This document shows positions 35,801-47,800 of a DNA stretch of 64,000 bases, in pieces (the first letter of the stretch is position 1; each line of letters opens with the position of its first letter). The position numbers and the translations under genes were made by a program. Where the stretch lies: NCBI GenBank assembly GCA_012064415.1, contig SSNU01000310.1:496001-560000 (forward strand), written 5' to 3'. The notes under the pieces are model-generated. The model was not told the origin of the DNA, did not search any database, and worked only from the letters and a program-made list of their open reading frames with translations. This stretch comes from Gyrodactylus bullatarudis (taxonomy: Eukaryota > Platyhelminthes > Monogenea > Gyrodactylidea > Gyrodactylidae).

Positions 35801-38800
35801 TGTATGGTGATCTTTTTGTTTCGTCTGACAAATAGAGAGATTCAAGTTAAATATATAGAAAGTGAGGTTTCCATCTTCATCATCGATTATAATCTGTGTG
35901 TAATTTGAGTTATGAGTTAAGCATTGAAGGGATGGGGAGGGGTAGTAGATGTCTTTTAACGAGATTCACAATAAAAACTATCAATAAAGGATATTCAATC
36001 TTCCCCTTTGGACCTTTTTCTTTTCAAGTCCCTTTAACGTGACAATTTTAGTTTACAATTTTATAACAAGAAATGGATCAGCATGAAAAAAATAATCAGC
36101 TATGTTTATCGACTTGTTTTCCTTCAAGTTGGCAAATTTTGGAAAAATCTGATTTTTAACAACGATGATTTTAGAGAAGTAAAAAGGCTTTCCTGTGTGG
36201 ATGCACTTGAAATTAGCCAAAAGATAATAACAATGTCTTTCGAGGGAAAGATATATCTATCTCTTTTCCCTATGAGGGAGTTATTGATTATTCCTTTTCA
36301 GTTTGCCTTTCAATCGAGTAATTGAAACTTATCTGATTGAGTTCAAGAGTTTCTCAATTGATTCAAGTTATTTTGAGTTTCTATTATTTTCCATATTTTT
36401 TGTCTTACCATAGATAAAACTTTTGCATGCTTCCTTACGAGAAATTCATTTTGAAACATGGTCCAATTAAAGCTTAAACGATCATAAATACATTCATATA
36501 TCGTCATAATCAGATATGAGTAGGGCGGTCACAAAATAGCATTTTTTCAGAAGAAAAATGGCAAATCCATAGAAAATTTGTGCTCTCTTTTTTTGCTGTA
36601 ATTTTTCTTTTAGTGTCAAAGAGATAAGAGCTTTTTAACATCGATGAAATGAAAACGAATCCTATGTTCAAATCTCAGGCTTTGGCATACTGACGAGTCT
36701 AAAAAGAGGACGAAATTTAATTGGAATGTTATTTGAACTGTGATTTCATTCAGAACTCAGAAGAAAGTTAAATTAAATCTGATGAAAAATTAGGTCTTTT
36801 ACTCTATTCTTCTGATAGTTATCAATACTTTATTATAATAAGTCAAACTCTCGTACCACTGAAGAAGGCGTGTGATGACCATGGCTAAGAACTCTAACAT
36901 AAAGTTTTAATAAATTCTATTATAAAAAAGTGTTCTATCCCAGGTTCTATTCTAGTTGAACTCCACCGAGAATTTTATCACATCTTGAAATGTTGTTTTT
37001 ATGTATGAAACCGATATGCCCCATAGAAATAAAAGTATTTCAAAGGCATTTCATTTGTACTGCATTATTACCATAATGTCAGGTTTATTTGTAAACCAAT
37101 TCTCATTGCCGATTATCCAATACTTTTCAATTGACTACAGGATGATTTAAAGTTTCCTCCAGTGTGTTTAGTCCAGTCTTTTTCTGTTTCTTTACAACAG
37201 AAAATATTTCCAGTGAATAAATAAACAAAATCTTAACAACTTTTATTATTCTATGATGTTGGGGATAATTTCTAGAATAAGCTTGCCTCACACCAAGGTG
37301 TTTCAATCTTGATTTTAGACTATTTTCTGTCTAGCTCAAAGATGTAGTGAAATTTTACTAGTAACTGGAGAATGAGAACGAACATTTTTAAAAATAGTTT
37401 AACCCTTTATAGGGCGATTATCCAAAATTGGAATTTCTCATGTCTCACGCATTATCTATTTTATAAATTACGAAAAAATCGAATTTGATTAAGATATTTC
37501 GTACTCTAGAACATGAGGCTCCCGATATGAAGAAAAAATCAATTTTTAAGGTAATCAGGATATATTTAAAATCTCAAAATAGCGCCAAATTCCCATTTTT
37601 TTGAATTTTGAGTTGAAAAATTTTGCTGATTTCAATGAGCAATGATGATTATCAGCTCTCTTTAGACCTCCCGATTGTGATTTCGATTTGATTAATAAAC
37701 ATTGATTATCCATATATTAGGTGTAATAACAAGTTCCATAACAATTTCCTATACTTAATTTTCCAAAGTTTATCCAAGTTTAGATATAACTCTTTGAGAA
37801 TTTTTGGCATTTTTGAGATTAGTTTAGTATAAATTAAAAAATAGATCATGTAATATTGCTTGGACCTGCGTAATAACTGAGAATTTCCAACTTCCCATCA
37901 TTAACCTTCGGGAGAACCACCTTAATCACTTTTTTAATTCGTCAATGAATGAAGCTGTTCAATTTTTCCAGCAATTATTCGATTCTGTTCGATAAAAGTT
38001 ATAATTTTTGGGAAATTATCCTATTTTTTATTGCATCCTTATCAATCAAGGGTGAATTATTATGGGTTGAACAATTAGATAAATCTGGGTTATTCATTAA
38101 ATTATTTTCTCCAAATTTTATCCTGATGAAGAAAGTTTTCTATTTTATGGACATGGTTTCTTCTACAAACCTACCTTTTTGGGCAATATTCTAATACAAA
38201 TGTCATATCCTGATGAAGAAGGTGTGTATAAGGGAAAAATTGACCATTTGATCGACAGAGATGGTTTTTTCCCAACTCCCTAATTACGGTGTACATCTCT
38301 GCAATCATATCACTGATTAATTTACACCCTGAACAAAAGTTTTTGGTGTTTTTAGTACAAGTGAGAGTTTATTTGTCCAGGTTGTTTTGGCTCTTTAACG
38401 AGTTATGCAATATTAAGCAGACGATTACATACTTAATCAACAGCTACAGCATTCAAGACCTCAGCAAATAATTTCAAAACGATTTAAATACATATTTGTC
38501 TATATTTTATCAATAGATTACCCTTCTTTGAGTAATTTTGCTTGGTTTCAAGAAATGCTTTATGAGTTATGAATATTCCTTTTTTAAGAGACGAATAAAG
38601 TATTTTAAGCACGTCATAATTCAAATTTGAGTTAGGTTCTAAACTCATTAGGAAGGTTTAGAGAACAAAAAGCGTATATTTGAGTGATAAACGTTATATT
38701 TCGCCGGGTCTCTTCAGACTCTACCCCGGTAACATTTAAATAATAATTATTATAATCAATTAGAGACCTTCCATTGGTTCATTTTCTTATTCACTCTAGT

Positions 38801-41800
38801 GCAATAGAGAGGGGGAGGTTTGAAGAAGGTCTCTAATTGATTATAATAATTATTATTTAAATGTTACCGGGGTAGAGTCTGAAGAGACCCGGCGAAATAT
38901 AACGTTTATCACTCAAATATACGCTTTTTGTTCTCTAAACCTTCCTAATGACTCATTAGTAATGAGTTTAGAACCTAACTCAAATATTCTTGATGAAGTT
39001 CGTAAATATTATCGTTCGAATAATTCAAATTATCGCTTGAGAAAGTATTGAACTCAAGTGAACCTGGAAATGCCAATTATTTCTCCATATAGCTGAAAAA
39101 TTTCATTGATTTCCAAGATTTAAAGCCATTAATAGTTGAAATTCCGAATCATTATTAGACGAAAAAGATGAACTTTTAAATTTTGGATCATTTTGATCGA
39201 AAAAATTCAAATGGTTTGGTTAACCACAGGAATGACGAATTTCTTATTCAAGCGAGTTCTTCCCCTAATGATGATCCGATATATCAGAAATGAATTGCTT
39301 CAAATCGATAAAAAATTTTTAGCTCAAAGATTGTAAATTCTCAAAATTTCGAAAAATGGCCAAAATTTCTTATCAGATTGAATATTTTTCGGAAACTTTC
39401 CTATAACAACTCATTAACTTGTTTTATAATGACAAGGTATTTTTTCATAATTTTATATAACTTTAATTTTCGGGTTTTGATTCTTGTTTACTTGATAAGC
39501 TTGATGTAAGCAAAAAAGAGAGACTCATTTTAGATAATTTTGATTTTGATAGGATTTATTCAATTTCAAAATCAAGAATCACGATTAATTCATATTTTTG
39601 GCTATAAATATTATTTATTCTATCTATTTGACAAACTTTTACTCAATATCCTTCAGCTTATATCAAGAGCAGCATTTCAATACAAAATTCTCATCAACAT
39701 GTTATGCAAATATAAATCTGGCCAGAAAATTTACATTGACACTTTAGTTTTGTTCCCTTACCAATGACCAACATAATACAATCTTTTTAATGCAGACTGA
39801 TTCCAGTGCTGTTTTACTAATAATAATCACGAAATGATGAAATTAATTTCTAGAAGAAATCCCTCTATCAATAAATTTAGAATGATCAAAAATAGACAGC
39901 CAGTCGTGAATTTTACAACGACCCAAACCTTTTTTCGTCCAAGTCAAGTTTTAAAAAAATTTAGGATTTGGTACCAACTCGTAAATTCAACAATGTCAAT
40001 TTCTTGGATTTAATTAATCCTCATCCCTCTTGACTTCTCGATAAATTTTTCTCATCTCATTGTTTACCTTCATTCGTGAAGCATAAAACTTTAGCTCTAA
40101 ATGGCCTATCTCACAAAGGAAGGCCTCAATTCAAAATCTGTCAGTCAACTTCCTATTACCCGTCCAGACTGCAGAAACTGCGTAGATTATTTGAGGCTTC
40201 CTCTCCTTTCTCGACGATCTGCGCATTAAATGAAATTACAGCCTTATTTCAAACTTTTATCCATTTATATTTTATTAGATTCCATCTCCAGATGACCATC
40301 TTTGAGTATAGTTGAATACGACTTTTTAACTAAATAATTTCTTTCCATATTACGAGATGAAATTCCTAGAAAAGTTTTTGTTGTTTTCTGAGTCCAATAA
40401 AAGCTACATGTTTCATAGAGAAGGAATGATAAATTCAATTGATCTCATTAGTGAATTTGTTTGTTTTATTACCAACAAAGGAGAAAAACATCTAGTCAGC
40501 CAATCTACACCCTTCTTCCTTTTATAAGAAAAATTCCAAATCTCTTACTATAATTTTACTAAATTTCTTATTTTTTAGCGATTCCCTCAGATGAAAAAAA
40601 GAAGAAGAAAAGAAAAGTTTTCTTCCTTTTTTGTTTGAATTCGATTCGCATTATACGAATGAAGGGTGGGGTGTATATATGTAAGGAACAATGTTGTAAA
40701 ATAATTAACTAATTAAATGATTTGGAATAAGGGAAAAAGTCACTTTTACTAAATTCATCCATATATACTACTACTGTCAGCTGCTTGAAAGTAGAGTAAA
40801 TTTAGATTAAAAGTAAATACAATTATTTCCCCCTTCGAATAATCCCTTGTGAGTGAGAAATGTTTGAATTTTTTCAGCCTTTTTCTCAGATCTCATGAAT
40901 GAAAAAAGTTAAATTAATTTTGTCCTTTGAGCTGATACCCAACACAGAAGGTAAGACATATGAACTAAACATTTATTATGAAATACGAATGAGCATTCTC
41001 CGTACATGATTTACAAATAGACATGAATGCAGTTGAGTGGCAATTCAAAACTTTGATCTATTTACTATGATTCATTGAAAATTTTTGATTTGTACATTTT
41101 CTTTCATTTGGTTTGTAGGTTCCCTTAATACAAATCTACAATTAGTTTGATGTAGTTATTTTCAACTCGAGACGAGTTATCGCCTAAATAATTATAATTA
41201 TAATCAAACAAGAAAACACCAATTCTCCAATACATGGAAATAAGGCTTAATATTATAAAAATAAAAATGTATAACGAATAAATCTTCTCATAATATTCTA
41301 AGATTCCGTCTTACTTACATCTTACCAAAAGATAATAATTTTTCTTCTATCTTGATTATTATAATACTGTTATTATCAAGTACGAATAATAAATATGGTT
41401 TTAATCTCAATACACTGAATAAAAATAAATGAGTTTAGTTTGAGCCATCTTTGTCTATGATATCGTATAATGAATAATAACAATAATAATAATTAATATT
41501 CCCTCTAAATTATCACGATTGTATTTGGATTTGAGATTGTTTTGTGTGTGTCTCTCTCTATCTTTGATAAGGATTTTTCTCCTCACCTAAGCCAGCCATT
41601 CGATATCATCAATCTTTTTTTCAAGAGTTTAACTTACATCGCTATTATTTCCCAACACAGGTCATTGTATTATTTTCAAATAATTCTAGAAGAGATTGGC
41701 TAATAGCCTAGGTCCCGTTCAAAGATATATTTGCTATTTTTAAGGGGAGAAAATGTAACCATTATGTAATACAGCTTGATCCTTTGATCTGATAAAGTAT

Positions 41801-44800
41801 AAATTTCATCAAAAATTGATTGAATATTCAACTTAAATTTTCATAAAGTACGAGAATCCACTTGAATCTCTTCCAACTTTTGAGAAATGGCTTGTTTTCC
41901 CTTCTATAAACTTCAGTTTAACGAATACTAGCGACGGCGGAAAATTTGCTTATTTTTGGCAGATTGAATTTTTCTCTAAATTTTCTAAATTCCCAACAAC
42001 TTAGGCGCTTTTTTCATTTTTTTCAATAGATATTTCTGCCCTTGAATATATGGATCAAAATATTTGTTTATTGTGTTACAACAGTAAATTCTAAATTTTT
42101 TGAAAAATATTTTTGCATCTGCTAAAAATGCCAAGTTTTTTCATGCAACCGAATTCCGGGGGTACGATTGCGTATTCCTTGTCCATTGGAGTATACTAAC
42201 GGTGAAGATTTAAGAGTGAGCGTTTTTAATTTTTTTCTCTGTCTTTAATAGTTTTAAGATAATTTCAGGTCGGTTTGGAGTGTGGCTAAAAGTGAGAGGA
42301 TCACAATAAGACACAAAGGTTTTTAAGATTTTGTCATTTTGCCGGAATCTTGAATGATTTAAATTTCACAGATTTTCGAGCAGTAAAAATGATCGAAAAA
42401 TCAAATTCGATTTTCATAAGATCTGATTGAGCTTATATGATTTCTTTGACTAATCATGGTCATGAAAATCTTTAGAATTTCCAGTAAAATCGAATAAATT
42501 ATCACAAATAGCTTGTTATTATTTGATTATTTCAACGAACATCAGGATAACCACCGATTACACTCAACATCTTGTATTTTCGAGAGATTCTGTTCTAATT
42601 CTGAATGAAACCAAATTCTCTTCAATAACTAGATTGCACTATTCCTCCACTGATTACATCCCTTCTTCCACACGCACCCCCACCCCTCTAGAGGAAAAAA
42701 ATTAAATAAAAATTGAACAATTAATCATTCTTTCCTCCTGTTGGATTTCACGTTGTCACGAAAATTCCTCCATAAAAAAGAAGCGCTCGTGAATTAAAAA
42801 AAAGAAAAGATTTTTTAACAACTCGAATGAATCTCCTTCTACAAGGTGTGATTAAAAAGGGAGATGAAAATGCTTCCTTCTCTTAATTTTTATTTACTTC
42901 AGAATAGAACATTAAACGAATGCTTTCCCCTAGATAATCACTGTAGACAAGAGTGAACTTTTTAAGCTCATTTTCGTACCGTCTTTTTCGATAGATCTAT
43001 GAATTTTAAGCATTATTTCGTAGCAAGGCATGTCTCGGAAAGACTACTCCATTATGTCCCGAATCATGTTCAAATCACCGCTCAATATTTAATATATATG
43101 TTACCGTTAATCTTGTTACTCTTGATAGTCTTAAGACTAACGGATTGGTTTGTTAACCTTGTTACTCGGTAACAAGATTAACTGGAATCTTTGATAGTCT
43201 TAAGACTATCAGGTAAACAAGATCAACAAACTATTTTTTATAGCTGAATATCTTGTTAATCTTGAAACCTGGTAAGAAGTTTATCAAACTATTCCGTTAG
43301 TCTTAAGATTACCTGATAGTCTTAAGACTATCAAAGATTCCAGTTAATCTTGTTACCGAGTAACAAGGTTAACAAACCAATCCGTTAGTCTTAAGACTAT
43401 CAAGAGTAACAAGATTAACGGTAACATATATATTAGAGTTAGCCAAATTTTTTAACTTTTCCAAGCCTTAATCTCATTTTGAAGATTATAGAAAACTGAG
43501 CATTTTTTCCTATGTTTTCGAGTTTGTTCTGATATACAAAATCTCGATTGAAGATGAAGATTTTTTTGAACACGCGCCAAGATTTTTTCAATGAATTTCA
43601 CTACGAGAAAGGACGAAATTGAAAATGAGGAGAATTGGGATTTTTGTATATTTTCATTTTGATTTTCAAAAATGTGTTTTTCATGTTTAAAACATCAATT
43701 TTTGATTAAGGCATAGGATATTGTTTGGGGAAAATAAAATTTTTGTATTACCCTAATATATATTCAATTAACTTCTTACAAAAATTCTGTCGGTGGAATA
43801 CAGCTAATTTTTTATTATAAGAGGGAACTAAATTTTGTAAAATACTTGATGAAAATACTGGTTTTGTCTCAAACTAAAGAACATTTATTTCATTTGATAT
43901 CTAATTCAGTACAAGGTATTTTGTTCACTCAAATAATACGGCAAAATATTCGTTTTTCAATTTGTAAAATTTTTGTTACATTTCCTAGCCTATTTATCAT
44001 AATTAATTATCAATATCCGGTACATTCTCACTGAATTTTTTTTGTAGGAATTTTCCAAAAATACAACACAAGAAAAAAGCCATAAGAATCATGTTTTTAT
44101 CTAAATAGAAATTCACTCTGTAATACATTCATCTTGAAGAGTAAATCGAGTGGCCGGGAAACGCTATTCCTTGAGTAGGCAACATCCTTCTTATAACTGT
44201 CATTTATAAATTTCTAAAAAGCTCTCGCTTTCTTAATTCTTTCGAGAATTGCCGTGATAATCCTGGATTTTGTAATAAATCTTTTCCGTTTTAAATGTCT
44301 TCAAACTTTTACGAAACCCCTCTCATCATCAATCTTTTTAATCAACCAAGTCCTTTAAATTGAAAAGATTATCCCTTTCTATTTTATATTACTTGATATT
44401 CTATATCCCAGAGGAAACGGTTCCCTAACATTCAAGTCGGAATTTTGAATCATTCTACCCTTGAAAGTTAGTTAAAAAGAGTTGATTTGAAGATCAAGAT
44501 CAAATTTTTATTCAAAGTGAACGAATGTTCCTCTTATTAGAGTTTTTCAAAACCTAGTTCATACGATAACAAGACTTTTTAAATTGATACAAGCCGCTCA
44601 TTTCCCTCTGAATGGTTCGGTTCAAAAGTTATGAACGGTTCCTCGAATGAAAAAAGGGAATTTACTGAAAAAAACTTACTTTTCACATATTCTGCTTTCA
44701 TGTTGGATATTTAGAGATCTGCCTCTCATGACTGGACAGTGAACTCGAGTCAGATCTATTTTTCTGAGATTCTTCATGTTTTATACTCTCTTCATTTTGA

Positions 44801-47800
44801 ATAGTAAATTAAAATTAACATTTTTCATCATTTTCAACAAATGTGCTTAGATTTTGACTAGAAATCAGGTTAGCACTTTTCCCCTGATCAGTGTATTAAA
44901 AGGTTCTTTAAGCCAAATTATTTGGCCAATTGATAAGGAGGCATTGATCAAAAGAAATCAACATGTATTCTTTTCAATCAAGTTTAATAATATTTGAAAG
45001 GTTTCCAGTGGAGCCTATCAGTTTCTAGTATTCTTTCCAAAAAAGGTTGCTTAGATTAATAAGCTGATTCAATTAAAACTTTGTAATATTTTTTCTATCT
45101 TCCAGACTCGAATATCAAAATATTTACAAAAGAATGAATTAATAAACTTTTATTATTTAGATTTCAGTCAGTTTACCACATCTGATATGCTGGATGATAT
45201 AGAAGCTGGAAGTGAGTCCAATTAATCCTGACATACATTCAATCTCATCAAATTTAAATGATTTCCGTTCCGTGAATTTCATTTGTCTTGAAATTCTTCA
45301 TTGAATTAATTCTTGAATAAAACCACTCGTCCATACGACTACTTATTGGACAAATTTCCATAAAAGTTTCATTTAGAATTTGATGAGCTTCAACTTTTTC
45401 TTCTCAAAAACAACATCCTACTATTCAGTTGATTCACATTGAGCATAATTGATATTTTTGGATACCAATTAATTTAGTATTGATTAAGATTGATGTTTTT
45501 AATTCTCAATGACAAAATAAAATAATTTGTTGACTATAACGTTGTTCGCTTGCTACCTGACTATGTGGTCTTCTGGCTTGTATGGGTCATCTTTAGAAAA
45601 ACGAAACGGAAGAGAAAGGTGTAGTATCTCTTAAAAAAACAAGAATTATTAAAATTATACTAGTGAATTAAACAAAGTGAAATTATATTAGTGAAGAGAA
45701 ATTTGTAAAATCTCACAGAGGCCAAGGTTGTTGAAGGCTCTTACGAATACAGTAGTTTTTCTGAACAAATGATGCTGTGTTGTCATTGATTTTCTTGATC
45801 ATTTGATGCTCATGATTCAGAATTCACTTAAAATTCTTAAAATTAAAAAAGCATTCTTAACTAATAAAAATAAACTGAATGTATTTTATAGCTATCAATG
45901 TGTTCTTGTCTTTATTATATAGACAAGACATAGTAGGCAGACTTTTACCCTTATTATAAAGCCCAGTGGCTATGAGAATATAGATTCCCAAAAACAACAA
46001 ACAGATCAATACTGTATTATCGAATTGGTGCGATATTTAAACTTGGAGTTTGAATATTTTCTTTATTCCCAAGTGTAAGAGTGATCAAACATTATTTTTC
46101 AGGATTACCATTTACAGGGTAACTAATTTTATTACAGGTAAAAGCTCTGTAAAGTGACGAGAGTTGTGTGAATGTGCAAGTCTCCGTTACTTATATACCA
46201 TTTCTACCCCAAAACTCATGAATAATAGACCAATAGAAATTGAGCATTTGTCGGCCAATCAGAACCTACAAAATTCTTACTGTTCCAAATATATTTAGCT
46301 ACTCGAATCTCAAATTTTCCAAAAGGTTGATAAAATTTTGTAGATGATCCTAATATTTTGTTCTGAATCATTTCCACTTCGAATTTTCTCTCTATCATAT
46401 CAGGAAGCGGCTATAGCAAAAATAGCTTAAGAAGTGGTTCATGAGTTTTGGGGTAGAAATGGTATAAGTAACGGAGACTTGCACATTCACACAACTCTCG
46501 TCACTTTACAGAGCTTTTACCTGCGGTGTTGCAATTTTGAAAGAAAAGTCAATTTCAACTGATCTCGGATCATTCATTAATTTTCAAGTAGTAAAAATGC
46601 TCCTAAATCGTTAGAAGCGACTTTTTTTGACCTGGTTCCAAAAAAAATTTGAAAATTTTTCATAAATTCCAAGATTTTTCCTTGATTTTGGTATGAGCTT
46701 GGCTATGAAAATTCTCGAACAGGAGTAAGTTAGTCTAGTGATCCTCTGGAGAGAAACAGAAACATTTAGTGAATTTTAATAAATCTTACTTTTTCACTGC
46801 AAAAGATTGATTTTATGATAATTTTTCATTTGGAAAAAATACAAATTAAAGAAATAGTAGTGATATTCTACAGAGAATTCCCACAATCTTGATTTCCTAT
46901 TCTTTTTTAAATCCTCCCGAGTACAAATTATTAATTAATTAATCTCCAAAGTATAATTCGATGAATCGATTTATTGTAAATGGATTACAGTGAATTCTCT
47001 AATAATTGTACATAAAAAGACCAACTCGATAAAAATTAATCGACCCTCTACTATGAAGTAGTCATTAAAATTATAATAAAAAAGTATCCCAATTTCCTTA
47101 TAATCATAAATTTTTCAATGTTTTTTTAGACATAAAATCAAAACAACCTCATATTTAGGTACTTTGGAAATAGCTGACCGATAAGCAAAGTGTGGTCACT
47201 GGTAATTACAAATTACTATATATCCATATGAATCTAACTTGAGTAATCAAGTGTCAATTCCATAAGAGAGTCAGAGAATATTCAACTCACGATGGCAGAT
47301 GTAGACGCGCTTCGTCCTTATTAGGACTCGTGATACGCCATAGCCAAGATTTGACGAGCGGGGGTTCTGGCCTAGAGAAGCGTTGCCTAACAACGTTGAA
47401 CGCGTCTATATCTGCCATCTTGAGTTGAATATTCTCTGACTCTCTTATAGAACCGACAAAGGCTTATCCGAAATTCTAACCCCTAAAGCCAGTTGACATG
47501 AAGATGAGAATTTATTATTCTTACAAAAAACTCGATATTATTCTCCGGATTCACAGAAAAAAATAATTTTTTGAATTCTAAATGGAATGAGCTAATAAGA
47601 TGTTGATATATTCAAAAAATTCAATCTGACCAAAATTAGGCCAATTTTTGGATTTCAAATGCACCAAATTTACAACTTTGGAACCCAAAATTTTCATCGA
47701 TTTCGATGATTCGAAGTAGTTAAATGCAGATATTTGCGATCAAAATTAGACAAAGAATTCAAAAGGGAAAGAATGAGAATTCGATGATCAGATGAACATA

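Larger units (their letters stand above)
38622..38984. repeat. Palindromic element carrying mirrored hammerhead-like motifs
   Basis: Arms of about 142-159 bp (38622-38763 and 38826-38984) are near-identical mirrors around a 62-bp spacer. The right arm has a 14-bp extra segment (TAATGACTCATTAG context) that the left arm lacks. Each arm carries one ribozyme-like core, pointing outward, listed separately. The arms are noticeably more GC-rich (CCGGGTCTCTTCAGACTC) than the surrounding intron. Confidence 0.85.
33061..45160. other. 12.1-kb intron rich in palindromic elements
   Basis: It holds palindromes at 34578-35015, 38622-38984 and 43092-43433, half copies of superfamily P (37410-37650, 42290-42440), repeat R2 copy 2 (36775-36930) and ribozyme-like motifs. 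Open frames such as 35597-35908, 36083-36325, 37949-38194 and 39540-39767 are hydrophobic AT-driven frames without motifs. A CAATAATAAT run lies near 41480. Confidence 0.55.

Noticed and set aside
35597..35908. 103-codon plus-strand frame with hydrophobic segments
   Set aside because: Starts at TTG inside a long intron, has no motif or splice support and typical AT-rich composition.
43092..43433. CRISPR-like array of short repeats
   Set aside because: The repeats are themselves palindromes in mirror order with no unique spacers of constant length, in a eukaryotic intron. It is a foldback element.
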